A stretch of DNA of 64,000 bases from GCA-2709075 sp038146865. Its GTDB lineage: Bacteria; Pseudomonadota; Alphaproteobacteria; MPNO01; UBA2964. A program made the translations under genes and the position numbers. The stretch lies in the NCBI GenBank assembly GCA_038146865.1, contig JAYQSL010000002.1:712617-776616 (forward strand), in the 5' to 3' direction. Within the stretch, counting starts at the first letter, position 1, and the number at the start of each line of letters is the position of its first letter. Under the pieces are notes generated by a model, which made no database searches, was not told where the DNA came from, and saw only the letters and a list, made by a program, of their open reading frames with translations. Shown in pieces: positions 8,960 through 17,040 of the stretch.

Positions 8960-9447
8960 GTAAAGATGCTCGACACCCTGTCTCATGCACTTTGAACGGC
9001 AAGGAGGTATCGGGATACGCTGAACCAAGGATGCTCCTCAGTGACTTTCTTACTCATGAAATCGGTATAACAAGCTGTCATGTGGGCTGCGAGCACGGTG
9101 TGTGTGGAGCTTGTACAGTGTTAGTAGACGGAAACATTACCAGAGCCTGTTTGACGTTCGCAGTCCAAATCGATGGGTGTCAAATAGATACATCAGAGAG
9201 TCTTGCAAGCGCTGATGGTGAACTTTCCGACCTACAAAAAGCCTTCAAGAAACACCACGGTCTCCAGTGCGGCTATTGCACTCCGGGAATCCTGATGTCT
9301 TTGACAGCCTATTTAAAAGAAAACCAAGACCCTTCCGAGGAAGAACTTCGGGAAGTTCTCTCAGGCCATCTGTGCAGATGCACAGGTTATGTGGGTATGG
9401 TGAGAGCCGTTTTGGATTACTGTAAAAATAAAACCGTTAATACGTAA
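8947..9447 (+). CDS. Molybdenum hydroxylase 2Fe-2S subunit (CoxS type)
   Basis: 166 residues with two 2Fe-2S centres. The N-terminal plant-ferredoxin-like cluster uses the Cys residues of SCHVGCEHGVCGACTV plus the Cys of RACLTF. The C-terminal helical domain uses the Cys pairs of CGYCTPG and HLCRCTGY. All eight ligands are present. It completes the large-medium-small operon 5157-9447 and starts inside the end of the FAD subunit gene. Maturation proteins such as CoxD/CoxE/CoxF or XdhC are not found next to it. Confidence 0.93.
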   Translation: MPQLSKDARHPVSCTLNGKEVSGYAEPRMLLSDFLTHEIGITSCHVGCEHGVCGACTVLVDGNITRACLTFAVQIDGCQIDTSESLASADGELSDLQKAFKKHHGLQCGYCTPGILMSLTAYLKENQDPSEEELREVLSGHLCRCTGYVGMVRAVLDYCKNKTVNT

Positions 9448-9520
9448 CACCCACTTCGGGGCTTTCCCGGCTGGCTAAACTCGGCAATACTTTCCAAGTG
9501 AACAGCTTGGGGGGTGGGAC

Positions 9521-10516
9521 ATGCTTATCGACATATACACACATATTTTTCCTGGTGACTATTTCGACAGGATGAAAGCAGCGACGCCCAAACTTGAAAA
9601 TATTGGGCAACGGATGCAGGCAGTTAAGCCTGTTTGGGATATGGACGAGCGCTTTAGGCTTATGGATGCCTTTGGCAATTACAAGCAAATCGTAAATCTT
9701 CCTAATCCTCCTCTTGAGGATATTACGGACGCTGAGACCGGCACTATGTTGGCGCGCGCCGCTAATGATGCGATGGCAGAAATCTGCCTGAAGTATCCCG
9801 ATCGTTTTGCAGGTTTTTCAGCAGCTTTGTGCATGCTCGATATGGATGCGGCAATGCAAGAGCTTCATCGTAGTATCCGAGACCTTGGCGCCCGTGGTGT
9901 CCAAATCTTTACGAATGTTAATGGACAACCTTTGGATCAAGAAAAATTCGATCCGCTTTTTGAAGCCATGGCAGAATTTGACCTACCCATTTGGATGCAT
10001 CCGGCCCGCGGTAGCGAAATGTCTGACTACAGATCTGAAGAAAAAGGGCGCTTTGAAATGTGGTGGTGTTTCGGATGGCCTTACGAAACCTCGGTTGCTA
10101 TGTCCCGACTTGTTTACTGGGGACTTTTTGATAGATATCCAAAGCTTAAAATAATTACCCACCATATGGGAGGTATGATCCCGTTCTTTGATGGCCGTGT
10201 TGGTCCTGGCATGGATGTCCTTGGGGCCAGGACGACTGATGAAGATTACTCGGGATTACTAAATAAACTCAAAAAGCCCCACCTGGAATACTTTAAAAAC
10301 TTTTACGCAGATACCGCCATGTTCGGGGCAAAAATCGGCATAGAATGTGGCTTAAAATTTTTTGGGTCAAATCACACGGTATTTTCAACGGACTTTCCTT
10401 TTGCTCCTGCGGCAGAAACGATCGAGGCGGTAAACTCCCTTGATCTAGAGCGCAAGGATTTAGAAATAATCTGCAAAGGAAATGCTGAAAGACTGCTAAA
10501 TACTACATTTAATTGA
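9521..10516 (+). CDS. Amidohydrolase (amidohydrolase-2/ACMSD-like family), probable decarboxylase or hydrolase
   Basis: 331-residue TIM-barrel metal enzyme of the family that includes aminocarboxymuconate-semialdehyde decarboxylase and related hydrolases. The N-terminus reads IDIYTHIFP, so the first His of the usual HxH metal motif is a Tyr. IWMHPARG (near 165), IITHHMGG (near 212) and FSTDFPF (near 290) carry the other expected metal and catalytic residues. It begins 73 bases after the molybdenum hydroxylase operon and is followed 10 bases later by a glyoxalase-like gene, so the three units are probably co-transcribed. A role in decarboxylating or hydrolysing a ring-derived intermediate is inferred from the family and context. 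Confidence 0.85.
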   Translation: MLIDIYTHIFPGDYFDRMKAATPKLENIGQRMQAVKPVWDMDERFRLMDAFGNYKQIVNLPNPPLEDITDAETGTMLARAANDAMAEICLKYPDRFAGFSAALCMLDMDAAMQELHRSIRDLGARGVQIFTNVNGQPLDQEKFDPLFEAMAEFDLPIWMHPARGSEMSDYRSEEKGRFEMWWCFGWPYETSVAMSRLVYWGLFDRYPKLKIITHHMGGMIPFFDGRVGPGMDVLGARTTDEDYSGLLNKLKKPHLEYFKNFYADTAMFGAKIGIECGLKFFGSNHTVFSTDFPFAPAAETIEAVNSLDLERKDLEIICKGNAERLLNTTFN

Positions 10517-10526
10517 GCTAAAGATT

Positions 10527-10928
10527 ATGTCCAGAGCACCAAGAATTCGTCACACAGCTTTAAAAGTTAGAAACTTAGATCGTTCGATAGATTTTTACAC
10601 ACGTGTGCTTGGAATGGAATTGGCGCGGATTAGAGAGAGTGTTCCAAGGCAACACAAAGCGGCGTATGTTGGTTATGGAACCGAACGAGAAACTCACGCG
10701 TTAGAACTAGTTGAAGACTTCACTGCTCCAGACAATTTTGAGTTAGGGAATCTTTATTGGCACATCAACATTAGCGTGCCTGATATTGATCAACTTTGTG
10801 CGCGTCTTAAGACAGAAGGAGTCGTATTTACCGAGGAACCCGCAGCAACTGAAAGCAATCCAAATTGTAAAATTGCTTTTATCAGAGATCCGGATGGATA
10901 CGAAATTGAACTTACAGATATCCCCTGA
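10527..10928 (+). CDS. VOC-family protein, glyoxalase I-like
   Basis: 133 residues with two beta-alpha-beta-beta-beta modules. The four metal ligands expected for glyoxalase I are visible: His in IRHTALKV, Glu in THALELVED, His in YWHINISV and Glu in GYEIELTD. This fits lactoylglutathione lyase, but the catabolic operon context (10 bases after the amidohydrolase) leaves room for another isomerase or a lyase acting on a pathway intermediate. The next gene is convergent. Confidence 0.85.
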   Translation: MSRAPRIRHTALKVRNLDRSIDFYTRVLGMELARIRESVPRQHKAAYVGYGTERETHALELVEDFTAPDNFELGNLYWHINISVPDIDQLCARLKTEGVVFTEEPAATESNPNCKIAFIRDPDGYEIELTDIP

Positions 10929-10949
10929 CCAGGGACGGTCAAAACCAAC

Positions 10950-12425
10950 TTAATTCTTTTCTTCGGACTCCCAACGATCCAACAGACTAGTGATACGTTC
11001 TATTGAGTGATTTTTATCGAATGTTTTCGCATAATTTGCTGAAGCCCGAATTGGATCTCCCGCGAAGAACCGTTCGTAGAGCTGTTGCCTTCCCGAAAAA
11101 GAACTCACTGCCGCATCCACGGCCAGCCTAAAAAGCCTGATACGCTCCCTGGATTCCAAGTTTGCTGATTGAAAATATTTCTCAATATCCCCCTTCAAAT
11201 CACTGTTGAACATAGCGTAAGACGGGTTCGCAAATAGCCCCCCGGCCCCAATGATTTGGATAATCTCGCAGGCGCGTCTGAACTGCGGCGGAAACATGAA
11301 TTTTACTGCCTGCAAGGGTTCACGGCGGGGAATAACCGTACCGCCTGGTCCTGGCTGACATTCCTTCTCGGCTGTTACAATACAAGAGTATACAAATTCA
11401 ACACAATTTATGAGTTCCGCCAAACCATTCTGGATGTGCAAAAATTGATCAACATTTGTTGAATGCGCGAGGAACGTCGCCAAATCCCTCATGAATTCTG
11501 CTTTTGCTAGATCTTTGGTCGCAAACTGGTGCGAAGTCTGAACAGAGACTTGGGTAGTCCGCTGGACGCCATTGTAGACATCCACATCACGATAGATAAA
11601 AGCACGCTCCCAGGGTACTTCAACATGGTCAAAGACGACCATACAATCACTATCATCAAGTCGGCTGGCCAAAGGAAAATCCATATTTGACCCCGAATTA
11701 AGATGGCCAGTCGTCGGCCGCGCTATAAGGCGTAAACCCTTTGTCGCAACCGGTATGGCGAACCCGAACGCATGCGCTTTTGCCTCCTCAGAATCGGAAA
11801 GTGGATAGGAAGGCGCGGGCATTACAACAATTTCATCTGCAATCGCTGCCAAGGTGGCAAGCATACGAGCTCCGTTTATGACAAAACCACGATCATTTTC
11901 TGATATTATACGGGCTGCAATATCTTTCTCTTGAAGATCTATACCCTTAGTCCTATCAATTTGGGGGCTGACAAGGGCATGCGTGGATGAAAGATCTTGG
12001 TCTCTGATCATTCTGTGAAAGGCCAGAACATTTTTTCCTAGTTTTGATTCCCCACTATCAAACGCCTCATAAGCAGCCGCATACGCCGCAATCATTACAT
12101 TCATAAAGTCTGGACTGCGGCCAAACATTCCACAAGTATGATCGTTCCAAACTTTGACCATTTTACGGCGCTTAACCAAATCCTCTGTCGTACGTGGCTG
12201 TTTATGAGAGAGACCAAAAATACCGTCCCCCTCCGCGGCTTTTTCAGTCAAAATTGGAGTGAGTTTCGGGTCGTGCTGTAGATCATATAGTTCCGCCATG
12301 GTTCGGGCTCCGCCCGAAAAGCGCGGATCAGTTGTGACGTCTGCGACACGGACACCATCACACCAGACCTCTCGACCGTCATTAGCAATTCGTTCTAAAT
12401 AGTCTTTGCCTTGTCGAATTGCCAT
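10950..12425 (-). CDS. HpaB-type flavin-dependent monooxygenase (4-hydroxyphenylacetate 3-hydroxylase family)
   Basis: About 491 residues of the HpaB/PvcC/4-hydroxybutyryl-CoA-dehydratase superfamily. It shows the N-terminal WNDHTCGMFGRSPDFMN segment and, in the C-terminal half, the IIQIIGAGGLFANPS segment typical of the acyl-CoA-dehydrogenase-like fold. The 4Fe-4S Cys spacing of 4-hydroxybutyryl-CoA dehydratase is not seen, favouring an FADH2-using oxygenase. Start ATG 12425 follows a GAGG; an in-frame start at 12443 is longer. It is the last gene of a four-gene minus-strand operon beginning at 15563. A partner flavin reductase (HpaC type) is not present in the window. Confidence 0.85.
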   Translation of the reverse strand: MAIRQGKDYLERIANDGREVWCDGVRVADVTTDPRFSGGARTMAELYDLQHDPKLTPILTEKAAEGDGIFGLSHKQPRTTEDLVKRRKMVKVWNDHTCGMFGRSPDFMNVMIAAYAAAYEAFDSGESKLGKNVLAFHRMIRDQDLSSTHALVSPQIDRTKGIDLQEKDIAARIISENDRGFVINGARMLATLAAIADEIVVMPAPSYPLSDSEEAKAHAFGFAIPVATKGLRLIARPTTGHLNSGSNMDFPLASRLDDSDCMVVFDHVEVPWERAFIYRDVDVYNGVQRTTQVSVQTSHQFATKDLAKAEFMRDLATFLAHSTNVDQFLHIQNGLAELINCVEFVYSCIVTAEKECQPGPGGTVIPRREPLQAVKFMFPPQFRRACEIIQIIGAGGLFANPSYAMFNSDLKGDIEKYFQSANLESRERIRLFRLAVDAAVSSFSGRQQLYERFFAGDPIRASANYAKTFDKNHSIERITSLLDRWESEEKN

Positions 12426-12476
12426 AACGTTTCCTCGTCTCAATCTAGCGTACGGCCCACTTTGTCATAAAATAAT

Positions 12477-13856
12477 TTATGCTCTCCGCATTTTGCGACG
12501 ACAATCAACGAGCAGGGACAAAACCTCAAATGGCTGCTCAACCTCCAGGTAGCATGGAACCCCTTCCGGCTCCAAAAGCTCTTTAGCAGCAATATTATGT
12601 TTGTGCTCGCCCATGAAAGTAACATAAATCGGTTTTGCTGGATAACGGTTAGCCAACTGAGGAATAAAATTCAGGTCGGGGATACCAGTCTCGGTAGTCA
12701 GCATAAGTATAGCGACGACCGCATCTATATTACGATCGATAAGTACGGCTTCTAGAGCGTCTTTGTAAGCCACCTCGTATCCGTGCATACCGACAGATCC
12801 AAATATATCTACGGGGTTCCGCATTCGAATAAAAGGCGGCGCTAGGTCCTGCAATCGTTTCCTCGTTTTCTCCTCTAATTTTGGAACATCCAGTCCAAGA
12901 TTACGACAGACGTCGGTGAGACAAACCGTAAACGCCCCCGACGGAGAGAGAAAAGAAACCCGGTTGCCCTTCGGAAGAGCCATAACGTCCAAAGCTTTGG
13001 CAACATGAAAGAGTTGCGAATACTTCGAAAGCCTTGTTATACCCGCCTGCTCTATTGCTCCATCAACTATGCGACCATCAGCTGCCAATGAGCCGGTGTG
13101 TGCTAAAGCCGCCTGTGCCCCAGCATCGGATGCCCCACCTTTCAATAAAAATACTGGTTTCTGTTGAGAAACTCTTCTGGCAACTCTCAAGAACCGCGTT
13201 GGGTTAACAACGCTCTCAAGATACATAAAAATGGATTTAGTCTCCGGGTCCTGGCCATAAAATTCGAGAATATCAGACTCGTTGAGGTCAACCTTATTTC
13301 CTAATCCACAAGACCGGGCTACACCATAATTTTCAGCGCTTAATAAATGCCGAATAGAAATGCCGCAAAAATTGCCAGTTTGCGCGATATAGGAAACACT
13401 GCCCCTCCGCAATTCACCAACGGGAAAAAAACTTGAGGTAAAATTGGCGGGTACGGAAATGTGACCGGTCGTATTGGGACCTAAAACTCTTACACCAGAG
13501 TCTCTTATTGCCTCGGCCAAGTCGGCTTGAAGCCCCTCTCCCATCTCATCAACTTCTGCAAATCCGCTGGCAGCGAGAACAACTGCCGTAATGCCTTTTA
13601 CACCCAATGCCCGCACTGTTTCCGGCACCAATCCCGCAGGCAATGTCACAACGGCTTGATCTATGCCCGCAGGTAGCTCGTCAATCGATCTGGCTACCGG
13701 GCGGCCCTCGATCTCTCCACCTCTGGGGTTAACCAAAAAAATTTCGCCTTGGTAGCCATTATCCAACATATTTCTCAAGACAACGTTGCCTGGCTTGCCA
13801 GTTGAACCTGATGCCCCGATTACCGCTACCGATCCCGGATTGAAAAATTTCTCCAT
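12477..13856 (-). CDS. NDP-forming acyl-CoA synthetase, alpha (CoA-binding) subunit
   Basis: About 459 residues comprising an N-terminal CoA-binding Rossmann domain (AVIGASGSTGKPG near residues 11-23) and succinyl-CoA-ligase-like domains. LAHTGSLAADGR contains the phosphorylated His of the ADP-forming family. The N-terminus is set at ATG 13856 because homologues begin MEKFFNPGSVAVIGAS; a longer TTG start at 13892 would overlap the upstream gene. It follows the ATP-grasp gene by 16 bases, so the enzyme is split into two chains rather than the fused form. It would interconvert an acyl-CoA and the acid with ADP/ATP. Confidence 0.87.
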   Translation of the reverse strand: MEKFFNPGSVAVIGASGSTGKPGNVVLRNMLDNGYQGEIFLVNPRGGEIEGRPVARSIDELPAGIDQAVVTLPAGLVPETVRALGVKGITAVVLAASGFAEVDEMGEGLQADLAEAIRDSGVRVLGPNTTGHISVPANFTSSFFPVGELRRGSVSYIAQTGNFCGISIRHLLSAENYGVARSCGLGNKVDLNESDILEFYGQDPETKSIFMYLESVVNPTRFLRVARRVSQQKPVFLLKGGASDAGAQAALAHTGSLAADGRIVDGAIEQAGITRLSKYSQLFHVAKALDVMALPKGNRVSFLSPSGAFTVCLTDVCRNLGLDVPKLEEKTRKRLQDLAPPFIRMRNPVDIFGSVGMHGYEVAYKDALEAVLIDRNIDAVVAILMLTTETGIPDLNFIPQLANRYPAKPIYVTFMGEHKHNIAAKELLEPEGVPCYLEVEQPFEVLSLLVDCRRKMRRA

Positions 13857-13872
13857 AATTGAGGACAAAGGC

Positions 13873-14565
13873 TTAGACCCCTGAAAGCACAATCAATCCG
13901 TCAACAGCGATCGGTTTTGCACCTCTCAAAATCAAGGGATTTATGTCAATTTCTTCTATTTCAGGATGGTCTAAGGCAATCTGCCCAACGGCCATTAGAG
14001 CATGTACGAGTACTTCCTTATCGGCTGCGGGCATGCCGCGGACTTCATCAAGTATTTTATGAGCCCTTATCCCTTTCAGCATATCGCGGGCATCTTTTTT
14101 TCTTAAGGGGGCAACACGAAAAATGACATCTTGTAATATCTCGGTGAAAATTCCTCCCAACCCAAACATTACAGATGGACCAAAGCCCGGATCACGGTGC
14201 ATCCCAATCATGATCTCTCGAGGACCTTTGACCATTTCTTGCACCAACCAGTTACCGTCATATCCACGACCAGCTTTTTTATTTAGAGAAGTCCATGCCT
14301 CATTCAGCTCTTTTTGACTGGATAAATTTACTGCCACCAATCCCTTTTCAGTTTTATGCGCTTCGTCGGCAGAGCAGGCTTTTAAGACAACTGGGTATTT
14401 TATTTTTTTCGCCGCATTACGCGCCTGGGATGCTGAAGCCACCAGAACCTCCCTGCTCACAGGAATTCCGTAGGCTGCCAGTACTCTCTTACTCTCATAT
14501 TCGGTCAATGTTCTTTGACCACGTTTGATCGCAGCGTCAATAATCTTCTTTGTTCGCGTTGACAT
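13873..14565 (-). CDS. NDP-forming acyl-CoA synthetase, beta (ATP-grasp) subunit
   Basis: 230 residues of an ATP-grasp domain matching the beta part of ADP-forming acyl-CoA synthetases. YPVVLKACS and the following HKTEKG provide the nucleotide-binding Lys and the conserved His; EEIDINPLIL near the C-terminus supplies the metal-binding Asp/Asn. It starts 5 bases after the quinone-oxidoreductase-like gene and ends just before the alpha subunit, forming one operon. In such enzymes the alpha phosphohistidine swings to this domain to make or use ATP. Confidence 0.88.
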   Translation of the reverse strand: MSTRTKKIIDAAIKRGQRTLTEYESKRVLAAYGIPVSREVLVASASQARNAAKKIKYPVVLKACSADEAHKTEKGLVAVNLSSQKELNEAWTSLNKKAGRGYDGNWLVQEMVKGPREIMIGMHRDPGFGPSVMFGLGGIFTEILQDVIFRVAPLRKKDARDMLKGIRAHKILDEVRGMPAADKEVLVHALMAVGQIALDHPEIEEIDINPLILRGAKPIAVDGLIVLSGV

Positions 14566-14570
14566 CTTAT

Positions 14571-15563
14571 CTACCCACGTCCTGTGATCATAACGGCCTT
14601 ACCCGCGCTTTTGCCTTTGCCAATTTGAGATACAACATCCAACCAATTCTCTAGAGGTGCCCGCGTTGAAATTCGTGGTTTTATTTTTTCTTCTGCATAC
14701 ATCCGAAAGATATCCTCAGCTGCAGCCCTTATGATCTCTGGTTTAAATCTAAAGTGAAGGTCTAATGCCATTCCCGACATGGTTAAATTTTTCACGTTAA
14801 AATAATTTGGCCTTGCTGTTGGGATACCGTCAACAAACCCTATGACGACAATCCTCCCCGCAAACGCTAAGGCTCTCAAAGCCGCATCAAAAAACTGACC
14901 CCCAACTGGATCCAGGCATATATCCACGCCTCCCTTGCCAACGGCTTCAAATACCTGAGATCTCAGAGACTCCTTGGGCTCCGCTCGACTAAGGTCCACA
15001 ACAAAGTCCGCACCATTCTCTAAAACAATTTCACGACTTGTCTGACTTAAAGATGCCCCGACCGCAATACCATCCTTGGCTTTAATGATTTGAACCGCCG
15101 CAAGTCCAACTCCACCGCTGGCGCCAAGCACAAGAACTTTTTCTCCCGTGTGATAGTTTCCGCGTTCCATCAACGCTACCCAAGCCGTCATGTATGTTGT
15201 TATCATTCCAGCGGCAGTCTCAAAATCAACATGGTCTGGCAAGGAGAAACATCGAGCCTCAGGCGCAACCGCTTGCTCTGCATAACCACCCCAGGCCACT
15301 ATTGCCACTACACGATCACCCGGTTTGAATTTGGTCACATTATCTCCGACTGCGATAATAGTGCCTGATATATCTCTGCCCGGCGTGAAGGGCCTGGCCG
15401 GTTTGGTCTGATAAAGCCCCTGCATCATTAACGTGTCGGGAAAGTTCACCCCGATCGCCTGGACGTCGATAAGCACTTCCCCGTCTGAGACCTGGGGAGG
15501 ATCAACTTCTTTTAGTCTATGGGAGTCGACCGGACCAAATTCATCAATGACTACTGCGCGCAT
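14571..15563 (-). CDS. Zinc-independent MDR-family NADPH:quinone oxidoreductase-like protein
   Basis: 330-residue medium-chain dehydrogenase/reductase. The GroES-like part (about 1-125) includes GVNFPDTLMMQGLY and PGRDISGTI; the nucleotide-binding part carries VLGASGGVGLAAVQIIKA near residues 145-160. Structural zinc Cys clusters are absent, as in the quinone-reductase/enoyl-reductase branch (acrylyl-CoA or crotonyl-CoA reductase-like enzymes look similar). It is the first gene of the operon that continues with the split acyl-CoA synthetase and the HpaB-type oxygenase, so reduction of an enoyl-CoA or quinoid intermediate is a reasonable inference. Confidence 0.85.
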   Translation of the reverse strand: MRAVVIDEFGPVDSHRLKEVDPPQVSDGEVLIDVQAIGVNFPDTLMMQGLYQTKPARPFTPGRDISGTIIAVGDNVTKFKPGDRVVAIVAWGGYAEQAVAPEARCFSLPDHVDFETAAGMITTYMTAWVALMERGNYHTGEKVLVLGASGGVGLAAVQIIKAKDGIAVGASLSQTSREIVLENGADFVVDLSRAEPKESLRSQVFEAVGKGGVDICLDPVGGQFFDAALRALAFAGRIVVIGFVDGIPTARPNYFNVKNLTMSGMALDLHFRFKPEIIRAAAEDIFRMYAEEKIKPRISTRAPLENWLDVVSQIGKGKSAGKAVMITGRG

Positions 15564-15690
15564 GATAAGTTAACCTTATTTGGGGCTTTTGTTATGGCTC
15601 GGACACTAACATCCGATAAGGGTCACTTAAACCCCGTTTAATTGGATATCAAAGGTATCAAATCTATGATCTTCAGTTAAAATTAGGTCT

Positions 15691-17040
15691 GTGACCCAGA
15701 AAGAGACAATCGCAAATCAAAGACAGCCAGAAGAGCCCATTCCATTTCGGCACGAATATGCCATCTATGGTATCGGCTTATTTGCTACAACCACTCACTT
15801 TATGTTGATGCCAATTGTGCCGCTTTTTGCAGCACAACACTTGGGATTGGAGGCCGGCTTGTTAGCGGGCATAGCTCTTGGATGCAGGCCCGCATTATCC
15901 TTATTTTTCTCAATCCATGCTGGGGTACTGATGGATCGCATCGGCACCAACAGAGTCCTTCTCGCCATGGGTATAGCTGCTCTGGTGACTCCATTTCTGT
16001 ATCCAGCGCTGCCGTTTATCTGGGCATTTATCCTAATCCAACTGATTTCTGGAATGACCGACTCTATCGGCTGGATGGGCGCGCAAACCCTCGTCGGACA
16101 GGTCTTAAAGGGCCGAACACGTTACGCGGGTCGGCTCGGAGCCGTAATTCGGATTGGTCATATTGTAGGGCCGCCAGTGGTTGGTCATACCTGGGATTTA
16201 GCCGGCCCCTGGGCGGCATTCAGCCTGGTTGGGCTTTGTGGGGTTGGCTATTTGGTTTGCACGTTAATGTTACCCCCAATACCAAATTCACGTGAGAGGA
16301 CTGCAAAAGAAAATGGTACCTCTGTGAGCCCGATCCAATTACGCGATTTGACACCAAGACTGGGAGATTATCTCGCCTCCTTTCGCCTTTTATCGGTACC
16401 AGCGGTCGCGATAACCGTCTTGATAGGCATGATGGTGCATGTGGGTAATAATATTAACAGTACGTTTTTTGTTTATTGGCTGGGAGAAGTAGAAGGAATT
16501 TCTGCAACCCTCATAGGTTATTTAGTCGCGTTGTCATCCGCGACCGCGGCTGCCGGATCCCTCTGGGCAACATCGTTGCGCCGGAGATTTAAAGCATATT
16601 GGATTTTGTGGACCTCGGTATTCGTCGCCTTGATAATTATTTGCATTACGCCGTTGATTTCGAGTCCACCCGTAAAAACTTTGATTGGGACAAGCATAGG
16701 GTGGCTCATCGAAATATCGCCATTGATAGCGGCCTATATCGGCTTTTGCCTCATGTCCTGCCTGAGAACCTTGTCAAATGGAGTACATCAACCGCTTGTA
16801 ATAAACCTTATGTTGGCAACCGCCGGACCTGAAGCTAAGGGTCAGGCTATTGGATTGAGAGGAACAGCCAATCGCGTAACCTCAGTCCTCGGGCCAGTCA
16901 TGTTAGGGTGGTTAGCAGGCCTCATAGGCCTAGAGGCTGGCTTTTATGTCATGGGAGTAATATCAGCAATTTTCATGTTCTGGATAGCCTGGCTTATGAA
17001 AAAACATCCCGAAATTCATCCGGAGAACCGCAGGCAATGA
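15691..17040 (+). CDS. MFS transporter
   Basis: 449-residue major facilitator with about 12 hydrophobic segments. The loop after segment 2 reads GVLMDRIGTNRVLLAMG, the standard MFS signature G-x-x-x-D-R-x-G. The start is GTG 15691 with a weak upstream AGG. It is distinct in sequence from the three EntS-like MFS genes at 22.5-26.3 kb. Its stop overlaps the next ATG (ATGA), tying it to the cyclic amidohydrolase; the transporter probably moves that enzyme's substrate or product. Confidence 0.88.
   Translation: MTQKETIANQRQPEEPIPFRHEYAIYGIGLFATTTHFMLMPIVPLFAAQHLGLEAGLLAGIALGCRPALSLFFSIHAGVLMDRIGTNRVLLAMGIAALVTPFLYPALPFIWAFILIQLISGMTDSIGWMGAQTLVGQVLKGRTRYAGRLGAVIRIGHIVGPPVVGHTWDLAGPWAAFSLVGLCGVGYLVCTLMLPPIPNSRERTAKENGTSVSPIQLRDLTPRLGDYLASFRLLSVPAVAITVLIGMMVHVGNNINSTFFVYWLGEVEGISATLIGYLVALSSATAAAGSLWATSLRRRFKAYWILWTSVFVALIIICITPLISSPPVKTLIGTSIGWLIEISPLIAAYIGFCLMSCLRTLSNGVHQPLVINLMLATAGPEAKGQAIGLRGTANRVTSVLGPVMLGWLAGLIGLEAGFYVMGVISAIFMFWIAWLMKKHPEIHPENRRQ

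Noticed and set aside
5157..9447. Calling the molybdenum enzyme an aerobic CO dehydrogenase
   Set aside because: The large subunit lacks the CODH active-site loop.
10950..12425. 4-hydroxybutyryl-CoA dehydratase
   Set aside because: The cluster-binding Cys spacing is absent; HpaB-type is more likely.
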